From an uncultured Fimbriimonadales bacterium (GTDB lineage Bacteria; Armatimonadota; Fimbriimonadia; Fimbriimonadales; GBS-DC): a stretch of DNA of 6,233 nt. Position 1 is the stretch's first letter. Each line of letters starts with the position of its first letter. Below the pieces are notes generated by a model. It ran no database searches, was not told where the DNA came from, and worked only from the letters and a program-made list of their open reading frames with translations. The DNA lies in assembly GCA_937934465.1 (NCBI GenBank), contig CALGZO010000104.1:1-6233 (forward strand). Reading direction: 5' to 3'. Below are positions 1 through 5,117 of this stretch, in pieces. Position numbers and translations under genes: made by a program.

Positions 1-6
1 GAACAT
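1..6 (-). CDS. Possible start of a divergent minus-strand gene (first two codons only)
   Basis: On the minus strand an ATG lies at 6-4, followed by TTC to the window edge. AAGG (14-11) stands four bases before it, a short but usable ribosome-binding spacing, and a strong minus-strand promoter (-10 at 42-47, -35 at 66-71) would place the transcript start about 29 bases upstream. The inference rests on promoter, ribosome-binding site and ATG in the right order. The protein itself is outside the window, so no function can be given. Confidence 0.3.
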
Positions 7-41
7 TCCACCTTCTGCAGGAGTTGCGCTGCTGAGCGAGT

Positions 42-71
42 ATTATAATAGGCGGCAGGCGGTTCAGTCAA
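42..71 (-). promoter_or_regulatory. Sigma-70-type promoter firing leftwards (TTGACT-N18-TATAAT)
   Basis: Read on the minus strand, TTGACT (71-66) matches the -35 consensus at five of six bases. It is followed by an 18-base spacer and a perfect TATAAT (47-42). The 18-base spacing is the same as in the tRNA-Asn promoter of this window, which supports both. Transcription would start near position 35 and lead to the ATG at 6-4. The -10 box lies in the palindrome TATTATAATA (41-50). Confidence 0.6.
44..49 (+). promoter_or_regulatory. Candidate -10 box for the gmk operon
   Basis: A perfect TATAAT on the plus strand overlaps the minus-strand -10 box by four bases because the surrounding TATTATAATA is palindromic. 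No good -35 is present on this strand: GAGTTG at 17-base spacing and TTGCGC at 14-base spacing are both weak. If used, it gives gmk a leader of about 140 bases. A second weaker option is GATAAT at 87-92 behind TTCAGT at 63-68. Either could drive gmk. Confidence 0.4.
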
Positions 72-87
72 TTGGGCGCGCCTGCCG
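53..87. repeat. Perfect 9-bp inverted repeat in the gmk leader / divergent promoter
   Basis: CGGCAGGCG (53-61) is repeated in inverted orientation as CGCCTGCCG (79-87), with a 17-base loop. In the gmk leader RNA this could form a GC-rich hairpin at the 5' end. As DNA, its arms straddle the -35 box (66-71) of the leftward promoter, which would also suit an operator for a dimeric regulator. No T-run follows, so it is not an intrinsic terminator. The role is inferred from position only. Confidence 0.45.
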
Positions 88-183
88 ATAATTACGCAGG
101 GACGGCGGCGACGCCGAACCCGAACGCAGCGTGCTTGAGCATCAGCGGCGCACGCAACGATGCGACCGACGCGCCTGTAAATC

Positions 184-190
184 AGGAGGT
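184..190 (+). promoter_or_regulatory. Shine-Dalgarno site deciding the gmk start
   Basis: AGGAGGT is a near-perfect Shine-Dalgarno site and the only strong one upstream of gmk. It is followed by two adjacent in-frame TTG codons at 196 and 199, and no ATG or GTG lies nearby. Counting from the end of AGGAGG, the spacing is 6 bases to the first TTG and 9 to the second, so either could initiate. Confidence 0.75.
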
Positions 191-195
191 GCGAA

Positions 196-813
196 TTGTT
201 GGAACAGTTAGCGAAACCCGGCTCGCCCACGCGCGGACTGCTGATTGTGCTGTCAGGTCCAGCAGGCGTGGGCAAAGACACACTGATCGAGCAGTGGCAG
301 CTGGTCGCGCCGAATGTGCGCCGACTGGTGACCTACACCACGCGCCCGCAAGCGATGAGCGAGCGGCACGGGCTGGACTACTACTTCGTGACGGAAGAGG
401 AGTTCCACGCGCTGCGTGCGGAGGGCGCGTTTCTGGAGTATGCGGAGGTGCACGGCAACTGGTACGGCACGCCGCGCCGCGAGATGGAAGCCCTGCGCGA
501 CGCAGGACGCGATGTGGTGCTGCGAATCGATGTGCAGGGCGCGATGCAGGTGCGCGCCCAGTTCCCTGAGGCGATTCTCATCTTCATCGCGCCGCCCTCG
601 CTGGAAGAGCTGGAGCAACGCCTGCGCCGACGCGGACGCGATGACGAAGAATCGATCACGCTCCGCCTCGCGAACGCCCGCGAGGAGATGGAATATATCC
701 CTCGGTACGACTATCTGATTATCAACGACGATTTGAACCGCGCGTTGGAGACGCTGCGCTGCGTGATTATCGCGGAGCGTCATCGCGTGCGGAACCTCAC
801 GCTGGAGGGATAG
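196..813 (+). CDS. gmk: Guanylate kinase
   Basis: This is an essential cytoplasmic enzyme that phosphorylates GMP (and dGMP) to GDP with ATP. At 205 residues it has the usual bacterial length. Visible motifs in order are the P-loop GPAGVGKDT (21-29), the TTRP guanine-binding segment (48-51), the GMP-binding EYAEVHGNWYGTP (81-93), IDVQG (111-115), the lid region with PPSLEELEQRLRRRG (133-147), and YDYLIINDDL (171-180). The P-loop is slightly unusual: Asp28 follows the lysine where Ser or Gly is more common, although the next residue is the usual Thr. The start is TTG, set by AGGAGGT at 184-190, with a second TTG immediately after. The gene ends one base before the peptidase ATG, so the two genes are surely co-transcribed. 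Identification is near certain; the exact TTG is not. Confidence 0.97.
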   Translation: MLEQLAKPGSPTRGLLIVLSGPAGVGKDTLIEQWQLVAPNVRRLVTYTTRPQAMSERHGLDYYFVTEEEFHALRAEGAFLEYAEVHGNWYGTPRREMEALRDAGRDVVLRIDVQGAMQVRAQFPEAILIFIAPPSLEELEQRLRRRGRDDEESITLRLANAREEMEYIPRYDYLIINDDLNRALETLRCVIIAERHRVRNLTLEG

Positions 814-814
814 C

Positions 815-1474
815 ATGCCACAGAGCCGTTCGTTATCGAGCCGTCGCACAGCGCGCGAGCCGGAGTATGTGACTCATCGGATTGGTCGGCTGGTAGAGAC
901 CACACGCCCAACGCCTATCTACGCGCAGCCCCATGCGCAGAGCCGTGTGCTGTATCCGCAGGTGCAGGCGCGGTTCTACCTGATGATGGCGCAGGAGCGT
1001 GGCGCGTGGTGCGGCGTGCTGATGACCAACGGCGCACTCGGCTGGGTTCCCAAACAGGCGGTTGAGCCCACGCCGTTCGATGTGGTCTACACCCTGCCGC
1101 GTGGGGCGAACCCCGACCATGTGACGCGCTTGGCGATGCGCTTTCTGGGCGTGCGCTACCGCTGGGGGGGCAACGACCCACGCACAGGGCTGGACTGCTC
1201 TGGGTTCGTGAAGATGATTTACGAGCAGATGGGCATCACTTTGCCGCGCCGCGCCCGCGATCAAGCCAGAGTGGGGATGCCCATCACGCGCTACGAAGAC
1301 CTGCGCCCTGGCGACCGCCTCTACTTCGCCGTGAAGGGTAAAGAGATTGACCACACGGGCATCTACATCGGCGACGGCTACTTCATTCACAGCGCGCGCT
1401 CGCGCGGCGGGGTGGATGTAGACCACCTGAGCCACCCGACCTATCGGCGCAGTTTGGTCGCTGCGCGTCGCTGA
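815..1474 (+). CDS. SH3b-NlpC/P60 cysteine peptidase (C40 family) without signal peptide
   Basis: This is a predicted peptidoglycan peptidase cleaving D-Glu/meso-diaminopimelate-type stem peptide bonds. The N-terminal half (about 20-85) looks like a bacterial SH3 domain, with the typical closing GALGWVPKQAV (73-83). The C-terminal half is NlpC/P60: RWGG (116-119), LDCSGF with catalytic Cys128, LRPGDRLYF (163-171), DHTGIYIG with catalytic His180, and FIHS with His192 as third polar residue. The N terminus (MPQSRSLSSRR) is charged and followed by no hydrophobic segment, so no signal peptide or lipobox is visible. Some cytoplasmic NlpC/P60 enzymes act in muropeptide recycling, which would fit. 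GGAGGG (804-809) inside the end of gmk is the ribosome-binding site, five bases before ATG. The 3' end overlaps the convergent pseudouridine synthase gene by 34 bases. Confidence 0.92.
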   Translation: MPQSRSLSSRRTAREPEYVTHRIGRLVETTRPTPIYAQPHAQSRVLYPQVQARFYLMMAQERGAWCGVLMTNGALGWVPKQAVEPTPFDVVYTLPRGANPDHVTRLAMRFLGVRYRWGGNDPRTGLDCSGFVKMIYEQMGITLPRRARDQARVGMPITRYEDLRPGDRLYFAVKGKEIDHTGIYIGDGYFIHSARSRGGVDVDHLSHPTYRRSLVAARR

Positions 1475-2199
1475 CGGGGCGCAGGCTGCGCCTGCAGCTG
1501 CTGGATTTCGGCAGGGGTGAGCAAACGCCACTTGCCAGGCGGCAGGTCGCTTGGCAGACGCAACGCGCCTATCGCGATGCGCTTCAGCCGTTGCACAGGG
1601 TGTCCCACTGCCGCGCACATGCGTCGTATCTGCCGCTTGCGCCCCTCACGCAACACGATTTCCAGCACGCTATGCTCGCTCTCCGTGCGGAGCAAGCGCA
1701 CCTCGGCGGGCGCGGTCTTGCCGTCTTCCAACAATACGCCTTCGCGCAGTTGCGTCAAGGCGCGCGCCGTGGGCTTGCCCTGCACCCACACCCGATAGGT
1801 TTTGGGCAGCTTATAACGCGGGTGCGTCAGGCGGTGGGCGAAGTCGCCGTCGTTGGTGAACAGCAACAGCCCTTCCGAATCGGCGTCGAGCCTCCCCACG
1901 GGAAACAGGTTCGGCGGAGCGTCTTGCAAGAGCGTCATCACTGTGCGTGGGGCGTGGGGGTCTTTGCGCGTGGTCACATAGCCGCGCGGTTTATGCAACA
2001 TCAGGTACACGAACGCCTGCGGCGGCTGCACGCGCTTGCCGTCCACAGTAATCACATCGCGTTGGGGGTCAACTCTCGCGCCGAGTGAGGCGACTGCGCC
2101 ATTCACTTGGACGCGCCCTTGCTGAATCAGCTGCTCGCAGGCGCGTCGGGAGCCGTAGCCACAGTGCGCCAACCACTTCTGTAGGCGTTGGGGTTCCAT
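1441..2199 (-). CDS. rluB: RsuA/RluB-family RNA pseudouridine synthase
   Basis: The enzyme converts a specific uridine in rRNA to pseudouridine. The N-terminal S4 RNA-binding domain (about 2-60) is clear from QKWLAHCGYGSRRACE (7-22), followed by GRVQVNG (28-34). The catalytic domain shows LHKPRGYVTT (68-77), then VGRLDADSEGLLLFTNDG (101-118) with catalytic Asp105, KTYRVWVQG (133-141), and EGRKRQIRRM (185-194). These motifs define the RsuA/RluB/RluE/RluF group. Assignment to RluB (23S rRNA, helix 89-90 region) rather than another member is by general resemblance only. Length is 252 residues, with a basic tail (about 240-252) encoded antisense to the peptidase 3' end. The gene starts ten bases after the CCA of tRNA-Asn and shares its promoter. 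The nearest AGGAG lies inside the tRNA acceptor stem, 13 bases away, so ribosome binding is unusual. Confidence 0.94.
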   Translation of the reverse strand: MEPQRLQKWLAHCGYGSRRACEQLIQQGRVQVNGAVASLGARVDPQRDVITVDGKRVQPPQAFVYLMLHKPRGYVTTRKDPHAPRTVMTLLQDAPPNLFPVGRLDADSEGLLLFTNDGDFAHRLTHPRYKLPKTYRVWVQGKPTARALTQLREGVLLEDGKTAPAEVRLLRTESEHSVLEIVLREGRKRQIRRMCAAVGHPVQRLKRIAIGALRLPSDLPPGKWRLLTPAEIQQLQAQPAPRQRRAATKLRR

Positions 2200-2209
2200 C
2201 TACAAAAAA

Positions 2210-2285
2210 TGGCTCCTGGGGCAGGGCTCGAACCTGCAACCTGGTGGTTAACAGCCACCCGCTCTGCCAATTGAGCTACCCAGGA
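2210..2285 (-). tRNA. tRNA-Asn (anticodon GUU)
   Basis: Read on the minus strand, the 76-base gene folds as a full cloverleaf. The acceptor stem TCCTGGG pairs with CCCAGGA, followed by discriminator G and an encoded CCA (2212-2210). The D stem is GCTC/GAGC, the anticodon stem GGTGG/CCACC encloses loop CTGTTAA with anticodon GTT, and the T arm GCAGG/CCTGC encloses TTCGAGC. The anticodon reads AAC and AAU, hence asparagine. It lies downstream of a strong promoter and ten bases upstream of the pseudouridine synthase ATG, with a run of six T directly after CCA. Confidence 0.97.
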
Positions 2286-2299
2286 GCGTCGGCGTTAAT

Positions 2300-2329
2300 A
2301 ATATACCACAAACCCCGCCGAGTTGTCAA
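2300..2329 (-). promoter_or_regulatory. Promoter of tRNA-Asn and the pseudouridine synthase gene
   Basis: On the minus strand a perfect -35 TTGACA (2329-2324) is followed by 18 bases and TATATT (2305-2300), five of six to the -10 consensus. Transcription would start about seven bases further, near 2293, just ahead of the mature tRNA 5' end at 2285. No separate promoter is seen between the tRNA and the pseudouridine synthase gene, so it probably serves both. Confidence 0.75.
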
Positions 2330-2343
2330 GGGGTACAGCAGGA

Positions 2344-3126
2344 ATGTCGGCGTGTGGGACGAATTGGGCAGTTATGTTCCAACAGCGGCGTCAACGAAAC
2401 CCTTACGCCCCGTTCATGATGGGTGTGCAGAGCTACTCGATGCGCAAGATGGGGCTGGAGGCGATGCTCCAAGCCACACGGTCGCTTGGACTACAATCGA
2501 TAGAGGCGTTCATGGCGCATCTGCCCTACTTCAGCCCGCCCGAGCAGTGGGGCGCACTGAAAGAGACGGTCGCACGGTCGGGCGTGCGCGTGCTGGCATA
2601 CGGCGTGGTGAGCTTCGGCGCGGATGAGAAAGCCGCGCGCGCCGTCTTCGAGTTCGCCCGCGCGATAGACATCCCCGTCATCACCGCCGACCCTGCCCCC
2701 GAGAGCTTCCGATACCTCGCGCGTCTGTGCGAGGAGTTCAAAATTCCCATCGCCATCCACAATCACGGTCCGAACACGCGCTACGACGCCATTCGCACCG
2801 TGGAAGACGCCATGCGCGGTCAGCCTGACTGGATTGGCGCGTGCATCGATACCGCCCACTTCCTGCGCTCGGGCGAGAACCCTGTGGAAGCCGTGCAACG
2901 CTTCGGCAAGCGCGTCTATGCCGTGCATCTTAAGGATGTGAAGGATCGCACGCGCTATACGCTGCTGGGGCAGGGCGACTTGGATTTGGTGGGGTTCCTA
3001 CGCGCGTTGCGACGCAGCGGGTTCAAGGGCTGCCTCGCGCTGGAGTACGAGGAGAACCCCGACGACCCCCTGCCCGATTTGCGCGCATGCTTAGACGCCG
3101 TTCGCACGGCGCTACGGCGCGTCTGA
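2344..3126 (+). CDS. Sugar phosphate isomerase/epimerase-like TIM-barrel protein
   Basis: This protein belongs to the xylose-isomerase-like TIM-barrel (AP endonuclease 2 fold) family, metal-dependent enzymes that isomerise or epimerise sugars, keto-inositols or similar polyols. Putative metal ligands and active-site residues, numbered from this start, are Glu54 (SIEAF), His139/His141 (AIHNHG), Asp169 and His172 (CIDTAHF), His195 (VHLKDV) and Glu234 (ALEYEEN), in the order expected for the family. Length is 260 residues, typical for cytoplasmic members. The substrate cannot be told from sequence. Start choice is uncertain: ATG 2344 has AAGGGG (2328-2333) ten bases upstream. ATG 2374 has no clear ribosome-binding site but gives an N terminus closer to the first barrel strand (GVQSYS). 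TTG 2323 would overlap the tRNA promoter -35. It is probably co-transcribed with the dehydratase gene 33 bases downstream. Confidence 0.85.
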   Translation: MSACGTNWAVMFQQRRQRNPYAPFMMGVQSYSMRKMGLEAMLQATRSLGLQSIEAFMAHLPYFSPPEQWGALKETVARSGVRVLAYGVVSFGADEKAARAVFEFARAIDIPVITADPAPESFRYLARLCEEFKIPIAIHNHGPNTRYDAIRTVEDAMRGQPDWIGACIDTAHFLRSGENPVEAVQRFGKRVYAVHLKDVKDRTRYTLLGQGDLDLVGFLRALRRSGFKGCLALEYEENPDDPLPDLRACLDAVRTALRRV

Positions 3127-3159
3127 CAGGAAAACGACGCCGCGCGCCGAACAACATAC

Positions 3160-3453
3160 ATGGTGAGACCTATGCAACGCATCCCTGAAGCAGAGGTAGC
3201 CGCCTACTTAGAGCGCACGCCCCAGTGGACGCGCGAGGGCATCGAGATTGCACGCACCTTTACCTTTCGCGACTTTCGGGAGGCGATGGGCTTCGTGGTG
3301 CAAGTCGCTTTGCTTGCCGAACGCGCCGACCACCACCCCGATATCGAGATTCGCTACAAGCAGGTGACGCTGCGCCTCAGCACGCACTCGGCAGGCGGGC
3401 TGACCGAGAAGGACTTCGAACTGGCGCAGCAGATTGACCGATTACATGTATAA
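3160..3453 (+). CDS. phhB: Pterin-4a-carbinolamine dehydratase
   Basis: This small cytoplasmic enzyme dehydrates 4a-hydroxytetrahydropterin, regenerating the pterin cofactor of aromatic amino acid hydroxylases. In many bacteria without such hydroxylases its role is unclear and may concern other pterins. The 97 residues match the family length. The diagnostic region is ADHHPDIEIRYKQVTLRLST (56-75), holding the conserved His-His-Pro of the active site, preceded by the FRDFREAMGFV helix (36-46) and followed by GGLTEKDFELA (79-89). Two starts are possible. ATG 3160 has no visible ribosome-binding site, while ATG 3172 is preceded by GGTGAG (3162-3167). The gene follows the isomerase-like gene by 33 bases with no promoter between them. 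No phenylalanine hydroxylase gene is visible in this window. Its stop codon sits inside a perfect TATAAT. Confidence 0.93.
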   Translation: MVRPMQRIPEAEVAAYLERTPQWTREGIEIARTFTFRDFREAMGFVVQVALLAERADHHPDIEIRYKQVTLRLSTHSAGGLTEKDFELAQQIDRLHV

Positions 3454-3454
3454 T
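3449..3454 (+). promoter_or_regulatory. Candidate -10 box upstream of nnr
   Basis: A perfect TATAAT overlaps the TAA stop of the dehydratase gene and lies about 140 bases before nnr. No matching -35 is found at 16-18 bases; TTGACC (3434-3439) is only nine bases away and cannot pair with it. The box could give nnr its own transcript with a leader holding the hairpin at 3515-3543, or it may be chance. Confidence 0.35.
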
Positions 3455-3582
3455 ATGCCTGTTCCGCCAGTCCACCTGCACGCGCTTCGCGAGACGCTGG
3501 CGACTCACGGAAAAGATACCCACAAGTTCCTTGGAAGGGTATCGCGGGTATGCGTTTGGAAAATCTTACTGAAGAGGAGTGA
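3454..3582 (+). pseudogene. Possible HepT/DUF86-like gene remnant
   Basis: This 141-base gap between the dehydratase gene and nnr has no proper gene. In one frame, open from after the dehydratase stop to TGA 3580-3582, codons 3508-3555 read RKRYPQVPWKGIAGMR. This resembles the conserved core of HepT/DUF86 proteins, usually YP-x-[IV]-PW-[KR]-x-[IV]-AGMR followed by a catalytic RN-x-L-x-H-x-Y stretch. Here the downstream part is lost: the frame continues LENLTEEE and stops, with no His. No antitoxin (MNT) partner is present. Recognition is from memory of the consensus, and the stretch is short, so chance resemblance is possible. The frame is the same as that of nnr and is closed by TGA before its start. 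Confidence 0.3.
3515..3543 (+). repeat. Inverted repeat / hairpin in the nnr leader
   Basis: GATACCC (3515-3521) and GGGTATC (3537-3543) form a perfect 7-bp inverted repeat around a 15-base loop. TTCC and GGAA inside the loop (3527-3530, 3533-3536) are also complementary. No T-run follows, so it is not a standard terminator. It would lie in the leader of nnr if transcription starts near 3461. Confidence 0.35.
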
Positions 3583-3594
3583 GGGGGCAAACTT

Positions 3595-5115
3595 ATGCAG
3601 GGCATACCGATTGTCTCTACCGAGCAGATGCGCTTGCTGGATCGGTCGGCGATTGAGCAGGACGGCGTTCCGTCGCTGGTGCTGATGGAGCGTGCGGGCT
3701 ACGGCGTGTTTCAGCGCGTCGCGGAGTGGTTCGCGCCGATAGGGAGCAAGCGCGTGGCGGTGCTGGTGGGCAAGGGCAACAACGGCGGCGACGGCATGGT
3801 GGTCGCGCGCTATCTGCACGAGGCGGGCGCGAAGGTGCATCTCTGGCTCGCCTGCGCCCCCGACGAGTTCAAGGGCGACGCCGCCCTGCAGTGGCGCATT
3901 ATTCAGGCGTATGGCATTCCTGCGCTGCTCATGCCCGACGCGCCCGACCCTGCCCTGTTTCGCGACGAAGACCTGCTGATTGACGCCCTGCTGGGGATTG
4001 GCGTGCGCGGCGTCGTAAGCGAGCCGCTAAGCCATCTTATCGAGGCAGTCAATCACAGCAGACGCCCCGTCGTGGCAGTGGACATCCCGTCCGGGCTGGA
4101 CGCCGACACAGGCGCAGCACACGGCGTCGCCATCGAAGCCGCCTACACCGTCACGATGGCGTTGCCGAAGGCGGGCTTCTTCCAAAACGAGGGCGTCCGT
4201 TGCGTGGGGCAGTGGGTCATCGCGCCGATAGGCGTGCCTCCGCAGCGATTGGAGAACCCCGACTGCGTCGCACGCTTGCTGACGGAGTCGGAGACGCTCG
4301 CCCTGACGCCGCGCTACACGCCTGACGCGCACAAGGGGCAGCGCGGGCATGTGCTGGTGGTGGGCGGTAGTTTAGGCATGGCGGGCGCGCCTGCGCTCGC
4401 GGCGATTTCGGCGTTGCGCGTCGGCGCAGGGCTGGCGACGATTGCAACGCCTGCGCGGATCCAGCCGCAGGTCGCCAGCTTCTACCCCGAAGTGATGACA
4501 CTGCCCCTGCCCGACGACGACACAGGCGCGTTTACGCCGAAAGGCGCACAGTGGCTCACCGAACGCCTCACGCGCTTCAGCGTCCTCGCGCTCGGTCCGG
4601 GACTGGGGCAACACGAATCGACGGGCAAAGCGGTGCTGGAGCTGCTCAGCGCGTGGTGTGCGTTGGAGCGTCCGCTGGTCATCGACGCCGACGGGCTGAA
4701 CTGGCTGGCGCGGCTCGGCGCGGAGACGCCCTTACCCACCCCCACCGTGCTGACGCCCCACCCCGGCGAAGCCGCGCGACTGCTGCAGATTGAGACCCAC
4801 CAGATTCAGTCCGACCGCTACAGCAGCGCGGAGCTGATACGCGAGCGCTATCGGGCGACCTGCGTATTAAAAGGCGCGTACACAGTGATTGCAAGCGAAG
4901 AGGGGTTGTGGATAGCCCCGTTTGCCGAGCCGAGCTTGGCGACGGGCGGTTCGGGCGATGTGCTAACGGGGGCAATCGCGGGCTTGCTCGCGCAGGGGCT
5001 ATCGCCGATGCACGCGAGCGCACTGGGCGTCTGGCGACACGGCGCGGCGGGGCAACGCTTCGCCTGCGCGGGACGATGCAGCTACACAGCAGAGGAGTTG
5101 AGCCGAGCGTTATGA
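3595..5115 (+). CDS. nnr: Bifunctional NAD(P)H-hydrate epimerase / ADP- or ATP-dependent NAD(P)H-hydrate dehydratase
   Basis: This is a metabolite-repair enzyme. Its N-terminal YjeF_N domain (about 1-220) interconverts R and S forms of hydrated NAD(P)H, and its C-terminal ribokinase-like domain (about 225-506) dehydrates the S form back to NAD(P)H using ADP or ATP. N-domain motifs are VGKGNNGGDG (58-67), Asp130 in DALLGIG, VDIPSGLDADTG (162-173) and MALPKAGFF (188-196). C-domain motifs are HKGQRGHVLVVGGS (246-259), GAGLAT (277-282), LGPGLGQ (333-339), DADGLN (364-369), TPHPGE (387-392), LKGAYTVIA (425-433) and TGGSGDVLTG (450-459) with the likely catalytic Asp455. Length (506) is normal for the fused form. 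GAGGGGG (3581-3587) lies seven bases before ATG. The gene is complete, and its stop is two bases from the stop of the convergent coiled-coil gene. Confidence 0.97.
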   Translation: MQGIPIVSTEQMRLLDRSAIEQDGVPSLVLMERAGYGVFQRVAEWFAPIGSKRVAVLVGKGNNGGDGMVVARYLHEAGAKVHLWLACAPDEFKGDAALQWRIIQAYGIPALLMPDAPDPALFRDEDLLIDALLGIGVRGVVSEPLSHLIEAVNHSRRPVVAVDIPSGLDADTGAAHGVAIEAAYTVTMALPKAGFFQNEGVRCVGQWVIAPIGVPPQRLENPDCVARLLTESETLALTPRYTPDAHKGQRGHVLVVGGSLGMAGAPALAAISALRVGAGLATIATPARIQPQVASFYPEVMTLPLPDDDTGAFTPKGAQWLTERLTRFSVLALGPGLGQHESTGKAVLELLSAWCALERPLVIDADGLNWLARLGAETPLPTPTVLTPHPGEAARLLQIETHQIQSDRYSSAELIRERYRATCVLKGAYTVIASEEGLWIAPFAEPSLATGGSGDVLTGAIAGLLAQGLSPMHASALGVWRHGAAGQRFACAGRCSYTAEELSRAL

Positions 5116-5117
5116 GC

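Noticed and set aside
2..91. Plus-strand frame from the left edge (NIPPSAGVALL...) ending at TAA 89-91, as a possible gene end
   Set aside because: It crosses the palindromic promoter and the inverted repeat, and its third positions are not G/C-rich like the real genes here. A divergent intergenic region explains the stretch better.
72..569. Plus-strand open frame of 165 codons overlapping gmk
   Set aside because: It lies in another frame over the well-conserved gmk sequence, is rich in Arg/Ala/Gly from GC-rich codons, has no ribosome-binding site, and shows no recognisable motif.
253..849. Minus-strand open frame of 198 codons opposite gmk
   Set aside because: It is a mirror of gmk coding sequence caused by high GC content, with no domain or ribosome-binding site.
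833..1618. Minus-strand open frame of 261 codons opposite the peptidase gene
   Set aside because: It is opposite a gene with intact catalytic motifs, its residues are typical antisense composition, and it also overlaps the real pseudouridine synthase in the same strand but another frame.
1591..2088. Plus-strand open frame of 165 codons opposite the pseudouridine synthase
   Set aside because: The synthase on the other strand has all family motifs; this frame has none.
2204..2209. T6 run after the tRNA considered as an intrinsic terminator
   Set aside because: The nearest hairpin, the tRNA T arm, is about twelve bases away and belongs to the tRNA fold. Some attenuation is possible, but a terminator cannot be supported.
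3455..3685. Open frame beginning at ATG 3455 in the gap before nnr
   Set aside because: It has no ribosome-binding site, runs into nnr in another frame, and its residues match nothing recognised. The other frame of the gap holds the HepT-like signal.
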